Shown here: positions 1 to 4,790 of the stretch, piece by piece
Position numbering within the stretch: position 1 is the first letter of the stretch
How the letters are laid out: each line of letters starts with the position of its first letter
Origin: an uncultured Sphingomonadales bacterium
Lineage (GTDB): Bacteria; Pseudomonadota; Alphaproteobacteria; Sphingomonadales; Sphingomonadaceae
Length of the DNA stretch: 5,134 nt
Direction: 5' to 3'
Assembly (NCBI GenBank): GCA_937898535.1
Contig: CALDKP010000070.1
Span: 1-5,134 of the forward strand
The notes under the pieces: generated by a model
What the model saw: the letters and a program-made list of their open reading frames with translations, nothing else
Databases searched by the model: none
Told to the model about the DNA's origin: nothing
Translations under genes and position numbers: made by a program

Positions 1-49
1 ATCTACACAGGCGAAGACACTCTTTCCCTACACGACGCTCTTCCGATCT
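1..49 (+). other. Illumina TruSeq i5 adapter (assembly contamination)
   Basis: The contig opens with synthetic sequence. Bases 1-8 (ATCTACAC) are the end of the P5 flow-cell segment. Bases 9-16 (AGGCGAAG) sit exactly where the i5 index belongs and match the TruSeq HT index I know as D505. Bases 17-49 are the 33-base Read 1 adapter, beginning ACACTCTTTCCC and ending CTTCCGATCT. Insert DNA begins at base 50. No biological feature should be called here, and any reading frame that crosses base 49/50 is an artefact. Confidence 0.98.
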
Positions 50-50
50 A

Positions 51-737
51 ATTGCCGCTGTTGCCCGCACTTTCGGCGCAATGCCGGCCCGAACAGGTGC
101 AGCAAATATTGCACCGCAAGAAGCAAGCTGGAGCACGGCAAGCGGGAATTTCGATATCCCGCACAAGGGCGAAGCCAATCAGCTGGGATGGCTTCGGGTT
201 TGGACCACAACGGGTGACAGCGACCTGAAGCTAACGCAGTCGATGGATCTCTTGGCCCGCGTCGCAACCCTTCGCCTTACCGATGAATTGCGGGAAAAGC
301 TTGGCGCGACATATGGCGTGCGGGCAGGATCCGACATGTCGGATGTTTATCGCAACCGTGGTGCATTTACGATTTCGACATCAGGCGATCCCAAAGACCT
401 CGCCGCCATCGAAAGTGCGGTTGATCAGGTCATCAAGGAAATCGTGAAAGCGCCCGTTGATGGCGACCTTTTTGAACGCGCACGCAAACCTGTGCTCGAA
501 AGTTACGCCGACTGGAAAAAGCGCAACCCGACATGGCTGGGTGTTGCGGCAGAAGCGCAAACCAATCCGGACAGGCTGAACCGGTTCCGGCAGAACGAAA
601 AAACGTTCAATGCCATTACTGCACAGGATTTATGGGCACTGGCCAAGCTGTATCTCGGTAAGCCCGCACAGTTCACATTCCGCGCGTTACCTGACGCGGC
701 AATGGCCAAACCCATCATGGCGCCCTCCAATCCGTAA
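51..737 (+). CDS. M16 family metallopeptidase, C-terminal fragment (5' truncated by contig end)
   Basis: This is the last 228 residues of a pitrilysin/insulinase (M16) family protein. The reading frame is open from the adapter junction to TAA at 735-737. The ATG at 81 is internal, because the frame upstream of it reads IAAVARTFGA, a typical stretch of an M16 domain. The clearest signature is ELREKLGATYGV at fragment residues 79-90, followed by a SGDP strand segment, which is the hallmark of the inactive C-terminal M16 domain (Peptidase_M16_C). The zinc-binding HxxEH motif lies in the N-terminal domain and is missing only because the contig ends. Family members of this kind are usually periplasmic or membrane-linked zinc proteases, often about 900 residues with two M16 pairs, so roughly three quarters of the gene may be lost. 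Substrate unknown. It is followed by a 160-base gap, so it probably does not share a transcript with purS. Confidence 0.9.
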   Translation: MAAVARTFGAMPARTGAANIAPQEASWSTASGNFDIPHKGEANQLGWLRVWTTTGDSDLKLTQSMDLLARVATLRLTDELREKLGATYGVRAGSDMSDVYRNRGAFTISTSGDPKDLAAIESAVDQVIKEIVKAPVDGDLFERARKPVLESYADWKKRNPTWLGVAAEAQTNPDRLNRFRQNEKTFNAITAQDLWALAKLYLGKPAQFTFRALPDAAMAKPIMAPSNP

Positions 738-838
738 AAGCGCCGCAACGTCCAAGACACGGTAAAAACGACACTCGCGATGCCCTGACAATGGAATGGG
801 GTGACGCGTTTAAAATCCCGTTAGGCGCGAGCTTACCC

Positions 839-866
839 TTGAATCGCGCGACATGCCTTCTATAGG
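839..866 (+). promoter_or_regulatory. Candidate sigma-70-type promoter of purSQ
   Basis: TTGAAT (839-844) and TATAGG (861-866) are separated by 16 bases, and each matches the consensus hexamer at four of six positions. The TATAGG lies 31 bases before the purS start. The rest of the 738-897 gap holds no convincing terminator and no gene. Placement is by eye only. Confidence 0.45.
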
Positions 867-897
867 AAAGGCGAACAACCAAGCAGATAGGGCCCAC

Positions 898-1128
898 ATG
901 AAAACCCGTATTTTTGTCACCCTGAAGAACGGTGTGCTCGATCCGCAAGGGAAAGCCATTCACCACGCGATCGAAGGCCTTGGGTTTTCGGGCGTTCATG
1001 ATGTGCGGGCGGGCCGCCTGATTGAGATCGAGCATGAGCCTGGTCTGTCCAAGGCTGATCTGGAATCAATGTGCACGAAATTGTTGGCCAATATGGTCAT
1101 TGAGAATTTCGAAATCGAGCAAGCATGA
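898..1128 (+). CDS. purS: Phosphoribosylformylglycinamidine (FGAM) synthase subunit PurS
   Basis: 76 residues, the normal size for PurS. It is the small subunit that bridges PurL and PurQ in the three-part FGAM synthase, acting in the cytoplasm at the fourth step of purine synthesis (FGAR + Gln + ATP to FGAM). Seen in the sequence: an N-terminal beta strand MKTRIFVTLKNGVLDPQGKA (residues 1-20), which is the PurS hallmark, then GFSGVHDVRAGR (29-40), and the family ending CTKLLANMVIENFEI (59-73). I chose the ATG at 898 because homology begins there. An in-frame ATG at 853 would add 15 residues unlike the family. The Shine-Dalgarno is weak (ATAGGG near 888-893). The stop overlaps the purQ start, so the two are translationally coupled. 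purC, often next to purS in related genomes, is not directly upstream here. Confidence 0.95.
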   Translation: MKTRIFVTLKNGVLDPQGKAIHHAIEGLGFSGVHDVRAGRLIEIEHEPGLSKADLESMCTKLLANMVIENFEIEQA

Positions 1129-1793
1129 TGCGCGCTGCCGTCATTCAATTTCCCGGATCGAATTGCGACCGTGACATGGCGGTTGCCATTCGTGACATTA
1201 CCGGCGCGGATACAAGCCTCGTATGGCACCGCGAGAGTGCGCTGCCGACGGGACTAGACCTCATCGCAATCCCTGGCGGTTTTTCCTATGGGGATTATCT
1301 GCGTTCAGGCGCAATGGCGGCGCGTTCGCCCGTGATGCAGGCGGTCATTGCCGCTGCGGGTCGCGGCGTTCCTGTTCTTGGCGTGTGCAATGGTTTCCAG
1401 ATCTTGACCGAAGCAGGACTGCTTCCCGGTGCATTGATGCGCAACGCTGGAATCCGTTTCGTATGCCGCACTGTCGGTCTGACAGTCGAAAACAGTCAAT
1501 CGATGTTTACCAGCGGATATTCAGCCGGTGAAAAAATCCACATTCCGGTGGCCCATCATGACGGCAATTTCTTTGCCGATGATGCGACGCTTGATCGCTT
1601 GGAAGGCGAAGGCCGCGTTGCGTTTCGCTATGCCGAATCCGTCAATGGTTCAGCACGCAACATTGCCGGTGTGTTAAATGATGCCGGAAATGTTCTCGGT
1701 ATGATGCCACATCCCGAACGGATGATTGAGGCCATGCAGGGTGGTTCAGACGGCCGTAGGTTGTTTGAAGGGCTGATCCGCGAAATCGCCTGA
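1125..1793 (+). CDS. purQ: FGAM synthase glutaminase subunit PurQ
   Basis: 222 residues, full length for stand-alone PurQ. It is a class I glutamine amidotransferase that hydrolyses glutamine and passes ammonia to PurL within the PurL-PurQ-PurS complex. Numbering from the ATG at 1125: N-terminal strand AAVIQFPGSNCDRD (4-17); IPGGFSYGDYLRSGA (49-63), which forms the oxyanion region; nucleophile Cys88 in GVCNGFQ (86-92); catalytic His196 and Glu198 in PHPE (195-198). All catalytic residues are present. Two starts are possible: ATG 1125, overlapping the purS stop as ATGA, or ATG 1128, overlapping by one base as TGATG. The second gives MRAAVIQF, closer to relatives I remember, and both express as a coupled gene behind purS. 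purL, the third subunit, is not in the window. A minus-strand operon converges 16 bases downstream, with no clear hairpin terminator between. Confidence 0.97.
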   Translation: MMRAAVIQFPGSNCDRDMAVAIRDITGADTSLVWHRESALPTGLDLIAIPGGFSYGDYLRSGAMAARSPVMQAVIAAAGRGVPVLGVCNGFQILTEAGLLPGALMRNAGIRFVCRTVGLTVENSQSMFTSGYSAGEKIHIPVAHHDGNFFADDATLDRLEGEGRVAFRYAESVNGSARNIAGVLNDAGNVLGMMPHPERMIEAMQGGSDGRRLFEGLIREIA

Positions 1794-1809
1794 TATGTCG
1801 GTTTTTGCG

Positions 1810-2148
1810 TTAGATTTTTTTGGCGCGCGGAAACATAATCCGACCCAAAATTAGGATTATCGTCGGCCAAAACATAGTATTGTAAAGGTCATGCATGGCG
1901 GCGTCGATTGTCGCCTCTCCCGGCGACTGACCTTGCAGATCAGCATATTCGTTGAACAATTCGGTGACGAGCACGATCAACCAGCACCAAACACTGTCGG
2001 GCCTGCGGCGCAAAATCATTGCTGAACCAAATAATATCAACAATGAACCGTGGATATGCATGGCGTCGTTGGTCAGTCCCACCGCCTCAACCAAGCGCAT
2101 TTTATAGCCGATCCAATATTCGGCTAACTGCTGCAAATAACCCTGCAT
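1810..2148 (-). CDS. Small conserved membrane protein, function unknown
   Basis: 112 residues with three hydrophobic segments (about 30-47, 52-66 and 92-106). The basic stretch LRRRPD (46-51) between the first two and the RAKKI tail suggest loops on the cytoplasmic side. Conserved-looking polar groups are NDAMHIHG (27-34), ELFNEYAD (63-70) and the segment EATIDAAMHDLYN (78-90). Several acidic and His residues next to membrane segments suggest a metal- or lipid-linked activity, but this is inference and I know no function. It resembles conserved hypothetical proteins I associate with sphingomonads. The ATG lies 6 bases after the yhhQ stop, and its likely Shine-Dalgarno AGGA (complement of 2153-2156) overlaps that stop codon, so it is the second gene of a yhhQ operon. 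Confidence 0.8.
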   Translation of the reverse strand: MQGYLQQLAEYWIGYKMRLVEAVGLTNDAMHIHGSLLILFGSAMILRRRPDSVWCWLIVLVTELFNEYADLQGQSPGEATIDAAMHDLYNTMFWPTIILILGRIMFPRAKKI

Positions 2149-2154
2149 GACGTC

Positions 2155-2886
2155 CTAAACTTTGGTTTTGAAGGGCGAGAAATTCGTGCCCTCGTCGAAA
2201 ATATCGACGCCCTCTTTGCGCTTTAACCAGCCTACCACGACATATGTTACGGGTGTCAGCACAACTTCCCAGCCCACTTTCAGCAGCCAGTTGGTAATCA
2301 TAACGCTGATCACCTGCTCTTGGCTCCATAGGCCCCAAAAGGCGAGTGGGTAAAATATGATGCTATCGACACCCTGCCCCACGAAGGTCGATCCAATCGT
2401 ACGCGACCACAGATGCTTGCCACCTGTCCATATTTTCATGCGCGCCATAACATAGCTGTTCACAAACTCGCCAGCCCAAAAAGCGGTGATAGACGCAATC
2501 ACTATCCGCCATACTTGTCCGAAAACGCTTTCATAGGCGGCTTGCCCTTCCCAACCTGGCGCTGGTGGCAAAGCGACAACAACCCAGCTCATGAACGCCA
2601 TAAACAACAGGGCAGCGAAGCCAGCCCATATGACGCGCCTTGCGCGGGCATAACCATAAACTTCGGTCAGGACGTCGCCGATGACGTAGCCAAGCGGGAA
2701 AAATAAGATCCCCGCCCCGAATATCCATTGCTCCCCGCTTATGGTCACCGCAGCCGGCTTTGCCGCGCCAATGATGTTGGACAGCAGCAAAATGGCCACG
2801 AATGCGGCCATGACGAAATCATAATAGCGGAACTGGCGTCCGGCGACGGCACTTGCGCTTTCGGTTACAACGGGAGCATCTTGCAT
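2155..2886 (-). CDS. yhhQ: Queuosine precursor transporter, YhhQ/DUF165 (Vut_1) family
   Basis: 243 residues, the usual size for YhhQ. Family members import queuosine precursors (preQ0/preQ1) across the inner membrane for the modification of GUN-anticodon tRNAs. Seen: a polar N-terminus (1-20), then about six hydrophobic segments (roughly 22-40, 56-75, 84-105, 125-147, 168-187 and 192-220). The family signatures are LLSNIIGAAK (34-43), FFPLGYVIGDVLTEVYGY (62-79) with the following RARRV, and GQGVDS (170-175). A charged tail FDEGTNFSPFKTKV ends the protein. No Shine-Dalgarno is visible before the ATG at 2886, which is unusual next to the good sites elsewhere in the window. Starts in other frames nearby do not extend the family homology. 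The substrate is assigned by family only, since no que genes lie in the window. It heads a two-gene operon with the small membrane protein. Confidence 0.88.
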   Translation of the reverse strand: MQDAPVVTESASAVAGRQFRYYDFVMAAFVAILLLSNIIGAAKPAAVTISGEQWIFGAGILFFPLGYVIGDVLTEVYGYARARRVIWAGFAALLFMAFMSWVVVALPPAPGWEGQAAYESVFGQVWRIVIASITAFWAGEFVNSYVMARMKIWTGGKHLWSRTIGSTFVGQGVDSIIFYPLAFWGLWSQEQVISVMITNWLLKVGWEVVLTPVTYVVVGWLKRKEGVDIFDEGTNFSPFKTKV

Positions 2887-2901
2887 AAAATGACATAAGC
2901 A

Positions 2902-2923
2902 GCTTTGCGTTCACAGGCAAAGC
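2902..2923. repeat. Inverted repeat in the yhhQ leader
   Basis: GCTTTGC (2902-2908) and GCAAAGC (2917-2923) form a perfect 7-base stem with an 8-base loop. The near end lies 15 bases before the yhhQ start. On the minus strand no T-run follows, so it is not a standard terminator of an upstream gene. It could be an operator or an RNA hairpin controlling yhhQ. It does not fit the preQ1 riboswitch classes I know. Confidence 0.5.
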
Positions 2924-2944
2924 CGTTATTGCGCCTCTCAGCGC

Positions 2945-3021
2945 GCGCCCTTAGCTCAGCTGGATAGAGCGCGAGACTTCTAATCTTGAGGCCACAGGTT
3001 CGACTCCTGTAGGGCGCGCCA
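2945..3021 (+). tRNA. tRNA-Arg (anticodon TCT), CCA encoded
   Basis: A complete 77-base cloverleaf. The acceptor stem is GCGCCCT (2945-2951) with AGGGCGC (3011-3017), discriminator G3018 and CCA at 3019-3021. The D arm is GCTC/GAGC (2954-2957, 2967-2970) with GG and A20 in its loop; A20 is an arginine identity element. The anticodon stem is CGAGA/TCTTG (2972-2976, 2984-2988) with loop CTTCTAA and anticodon TCT at 2979-2981, reading AGA and AGG. The T arm is ACAGG/CCTGT with loop TTCGACT. All stems pair, with one G-T wobble in the anticodon stem. The 3' end coincides with the start of a lower-G+C region, as seen at tRNA integration sites. Confidence 0.97.
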
Positions 3022-3055
3022 AAATTCGCTATATTTTACAAAATGGCCACAGCAA

Positions 3056-3096
3056 CTTATCGCTAAATTCGATTCAGATAAGCACGCGATAAGCAC
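3056..3096. repeat. Cluster of short inverted and direct repeats after the tRNA
   Basis: CTTATCGC (3056-3063) pairs with GCGATAAG (3086-3093). Overlapping this, GATAAGCAC occurs twice, at 3077-3085 and 3088-3096, offset by 11 bases, about one helical turn. The stretch lies 35 to 75 bases past the tRNA end in a gene-free gap (3022-3211). The spacing on one face of the helix suits protein-binding sites such as integrase-arm or excisionase sites, which is inference. The rest of the gap shows nothing I recognise. Confidence 0.45.
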
Positions 3097-3211
3097 CTCA
3101 GCACAACGATGATCGCAATCTAACAGGTCGGCAAAACGGTTTTTCAAATGCGGAATATTCAACCGAAAGCCATCAGGTTAACTTGCCTTTGTTCTTTATT
3201 CGTTCCAAATA

Positions 3212-3421
3212 ATGCGTATGGCCCGAAAGAGATTCGCAATCATCACGTTTGACCACGAGACGGTGGAGAAACTAAGTTGGCAGGGTGAAGGCAATTCATT
3301 TGCGTGGATTGTCTGGCGGGGACTATCCGGCTGGACCTATCCCAAAGAACGCGGGATAATTAACATTACCATTATGGACCAGCTACCAGCAAAGGACCAC
3401 CCGACATTCGACAAGCGGTAA
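3212..3421 (+). CDS. Uncertain small ORF, function unknown
   Basis: 69 residues, beginning MRMARKRF with a second possible start at 3218. I recognise no family. The sequence is mixed alpha/beta in character, basic at the N-terminus and unusually rich in tryptophan (four in the stretch 23-41). No membrane segment or signal peptide is seen. There is no Shine-Dalgarno before either ATG, and the third codon positions do not show a clear coding bias, so it may be chance. In its favour, no other frame of comparable length exists in 3163-3420, and its TAA overlaps an ATG at 3421. If it is not a gene, 3022-3495 holds only the repeat cluster. Confidence 0.35.
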   Translation: MRMARKRFAIITFDHETVEKLSWQGEGNSFAWIVWRGLSGWTYPKERGIINITIMDQLPAKDHPTFDKR

Positions 3422-3483
3422 TGTTACGGCAGCAAGGCGTTTACAAATGCGACCAGTTAAGGCACCAATTAAACCAAGACGGT

Positions 3484-3489
3484 AAGGAG
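3484..3489 (+). promoter_or_regulatory. Shine-Dalgarno that sets the start at 3496
   Basis: AAGGAG lies 6 bases before the ATG at 3496, a near-ideal site. It decides against the longer reading from the ATG at 3421, which would add 25 polar residues ahead of the hydrophobic N-terminus. Confidence 0.8.
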
Positions 3490-3495
3490 ATAGAA

Positions 3496-3906
3496 ATGCT
3501 ATTAGAAGCGGCATTCTCGCTTATGCTGACCTGCCCAGGTACCTCGACAGGGATTGGCACAACTTCAACGGAAACTGCGATTATCGCCAACAGCGAAGGG
3601 GATCGCGTAAATGTTTCCGGATCGACTGGGGTATCTGCTTCAGTCAACGGTACGGTTGATGTCCGGATTATTGATGGCGTGGCTGAAGTTTTAGTTTCTG
3701 CAGTTTTGACCGGTGGAACGGGTGGTGCGAAATGGAGAAAGGTGAAAGACCTAACTATCACCGACAGCGAAATAACCGGAAAAATAAGCCTCGGGCTTTT
3801 ATCGTCTTCTAATTTTAGAATTGATCGTCGGTCAGGTGTTTTTATGTCCAATGGCGGCTTTCGTGGCCAGTGCACCAAAATTGATGAGGCTAAGCGCGCA
3901 TTTTGA
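3496..3906 (+). CDS. Conserved hypothetical protein, probably exported
   Basis: 136 residues from the ATG with the strong Shine-Dalgarno. The N-terminus MLLEAAFSLMLTCPG is short and hydrophobic, like a minimal export signal, although it lacks basic residues and carries Glu4. Cys13 is not in a good lipobox (LMLTC). The middle is beta-rich with Thr, Ser and Val repeats (15-75). The C-terminal half has WRKVKDLTITDSEITG (80-95), then NFRIDRRSG (106-114) and GGFRGQC (120-126), with Cys126 able to pair with Cys13. I remember this layout (a Trp plus 'D..I.G', then 'RIDR.TG', then 'G.C' near the end) from uncharacterised alphaproteobacterial proteins, so it is probably a true family member. The function is unknown. 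It sits in the lower-G+C region and has no clear operon partner. Confidence 0.78.
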   Translation: MLLEAAFSLMLTCPGTSTGIGTTSTETAIIANSEGDRVNVSGSTGVSASVNGTVDVRIIDGVAEVLVSAVLTGGTGGAKWRKVKDLTITDSEITGKISLGLLSSSNFRIDRRSGVFMSNGGFRGQCTKIDEAKRAF

Positions 3907-3974
3907 AGTGGTAAAGGACACTGGATAGGGCTCGTCCGTCCAGTTCAATCCTGAGAAGCGCGGAAGGGTCTGCT

Positions 3975-4103
3975 GTGAAGATGTCCCGGTCCGGAATTTG
4001 CCACGCCCCGGGCTCTTCATACTATGCCCAAACGATGAACTTCGCACCTTACTCATCGCTGGATGCCTGTTTGTCGGCAGGTGCAAGATTGCCCAAAAGA
4101 TAA
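3975..4103 (+). CDS. Short Cys-containing ORF, or 3' remnant of a degraded gene
   Basis: 42 residues from a GTG at 3975, which has GGAAGG (3962-3967) 7 bases upstream. ATG 3981 is an alternative, giving 40 residues. The protein contains SRSGICHAPGSSYYAQTMNF, then a segment with Tyr-Ser-Ser, Cys-Leu and the ending GARLPKR. I associate this layout (SGxCH, YYxxT.NF, CL..G.RLPK) with the C-terminal tails of several uncharacterised or nuclease-like bacterial proteins. That raises the possibility that this is the surviving 3' end of a longer gene. The frame stays open upstream only to 3915, after a TAA at 3912-3914, and the residues before 3963 look unrelated. Two Cys (9 and 32 from the GTG) and one His could bind a metal. 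It ends 6 bases before the convergent adhesin-E-like gene. Confidence 0.45.
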   Translation: MKMSRSGICHAPGSSYYAQTMNFAPYSSLDACLSAGARLPKR

Positions 4104-4114
4104 TGGGTATTATC
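4095..4114 (-). terminator. Weak candidate terminator of the adhesin-E-like gene
   Basis: On the minus strand GATAAT and ATTATC (complements of 4109-4114 and 4099-4104) form a 6-base stem with a 4-base loop, followed directly by TTTT. The stem overlaps the stop codon of the minus-strand gene and lies where the two strands' genes converge. The stem is A+T-rich and short, so its strength is doubtful. Confidence 0.3.
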
Positions 4115-4505
4115 GGCAAACCGCTTTGAGTGTGATCTCCCCAACAGTGTCGGGAGTAACTGCACTCTCCTTTTGCTCGTATGTGTCTAAAACTAAAGTA
4201 TAATTTTTTCCGTTCGGATAATAGATGGTCGTTTGAAGTAAGGTTTGCGTTCTCTTTACACAGTCGTATCGATGCAGAACTTTTTTCTCTCGCGCCTCGT
4301 CAGTCTTATCGCGAGAGTGATCGTATTTTTCCCAAACCGTAACCTGGTTTCCGCAACGTCGGATTGCGTCACTGTCGTAATAGACAAAAACAAATTTTTT
4401 GCTTGTGGTCACGTACACCCAATTTGCGGCGTAAGCGGGGGCTATTGGCGTCAGTGAAAGGCACATCGCACCGAGAAGCTTGGAAGTTCCGATAGACTTT
4501 TTCAT
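4110..4505 (-). CDS. Secreted surface-adhesin protein E-like (Adhesin_E) protein
   Basis: 131 residues. A Sec signal peptide covers 1-26: MKKS, a hydrophobic core (10-22), then APAYA with cleavage expected before ANW. The mature part is about 105 residues. It shows the Adhesin_E family layout: a start ANWVYV, then YYDSDAIRRCGNQVTVWEK (42-60), REKKVLHRYDC (72-82), RTQTLL (85-90), and an end PDTVGEITLKAVCR (118-131). Three mature Cys (51, 82, 130) allow one disulphide. Family members are small periplasmic or surface proteins named after a Haemophilus adhesin, and most have no tested function. The start at 4505 is fixed by GGGAGG (complement of 4510-4515) 4 bases upstream. An in-frame ATG at 4580 would bury the signal peptide. 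It lies 78 bases beyond the preceding minus-strand gene and has its own promoter. Confidence 0.85.
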   Translation of the reverse strand: MKKSIGTSKLLGAMCLSLTPIAPAYAANWVYVTTSKKFVFVYYDSDAIRRCGNQVTVWEKYDHSRDKTDEAREKKVLHRYDCVKRTQTLLQTTIYYPNGKNYTLVLDTYEQKESAVTPDTVGEITLKAVCR

Positions 4506-4528
4506 ATAACCTCCCGTTATATTTAGAC

Positions 4529-4556
4529 ACCATATCATCGGGCCATGACGCGTCAA
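4529..4556 (-). promoter_or_regulatory. Promoter of the adhesin-E-like gene with palindrome over the -35
   Basis: On the minus strand TTGACG (complement of 4551-4556) and TATGGT (complement of 4529-4534) stand 16 bases apart, matching the sigma-70 consensus at five and four of six positions. This would give a leader of about 20 bases. A perfect 10-base palindrome TGACGCGTCA (4546-4555) covers most of the -35 element and is a possible repressor site. Confidence 0.55.
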
Positions 4557-4583
4557 CGAAGCCGAGTGGTATTTGTGCAACCA

Positions 4584-4790
4584 TCAGTGACAAATGTTCT
4601 TACGACGGACAATAACACGGAAAATGAAATTGTCGTTCTCACCGACGACATTTCCTGCTGCGACGTACCCCTCAATTGCTCCCGCTTTTGTCTCACCGTC
4701 TTCCATGAGAAGACGATGCCAAACAAAAGGTAAACAAGGATTACCCCGTTCTTCCAGCCATTTTATTCGGTTATGAAGCGCTATCTTCAT
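4584..4790 (-). CDS. Small hypothetical protein coupled to the DUF5681 gene
   Basis: 68 residues. Its ATG overlaps the stop of the upstream DUF5681 gene as ATGA, and a GGAG (complement of 4799-4802) lies 8 bases before it within that gene, so it is translated from the same mRNA. The N-terminus MKIALHNRIKWLEERG looks like a short amphipathic helix or coiled coil. The middle reads FVWHRLLMEDGETKAGAIEGY (22-42), and the C-terminal part ends NFIFRVIVRRK, a beta strand with a basic tail. The pattern 'R..LE.R ... HR.L...GET.A.AI..Y ... R.I' resembles small uncharacterised proteins I have seen beside phage-like genes in alphaproteobacteria. No function is known. The tight coupling suggests it works with, or in equal amount to, the DUF5681 protein. 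Confidence 0.7.
   Translation of the reverse strand: MKIALHNRIKWLEERGNPCLPFVWHRLLMEDGETKAGAIEGYVAAGNVVGENDNFIFRVIVRRKNICH

Noticed and set aside
28..267. 79-residue minus-strand ORF
   Set aside because: It runs through the Illumina adapter and antisense to the M16 gene.
853..897. Upstream ATG start for purS
   Set aside because: The extra 15 residues do not resemble PurS and would overlap the candidate promoter's -10 region.
715..1035. 106-residue minus-strand ORF over the purS start
   Set aside because: Antisense to purS and its promoter region; no recognisable features.
1794..1809. Bidirectional terminator between purQ and the small membrane gene
   Set aside because: There are T-runs but no stem longer than about 4 bases, so a terminator cannot be supported.
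2887..2944. preQ1 riboswitch before yhhQ
   Set aside because: The hairpin lacks the conserved loop and the A-rich 3' tail of class I, and the leader is too short for classes II and III.
2980..3162. 60-residue minus-strand ORF ending in LQESNLWPQD
   Set aside because: Its C-terminus is the antisense translation of the tRNA-Arg gene, a well-known kind of false protein, and there is no RBS.
3441..3878. 145-residue minus-strand ORF
   Set aside because: It is the complement of the 3496-3906 gene, which has the strong RBS and family-like motifs. The antisense product is low-complexity in Ser, Thr, Val and Pro.
3832..4119. 95-residue minus-strand ORF
   Set aside because: It overlaps the end of the 3496 gene, the Cys-motif ORF and the end of the adhesin-E-like gene. 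No family features or RBS are seen.
4545..4776. Two plus-strand ORFs (62 and 60 residues)
   Set aside because: Antisense to the 68-residue gene, which has an RBS and ATGA coupling to the DUF5681 gene.
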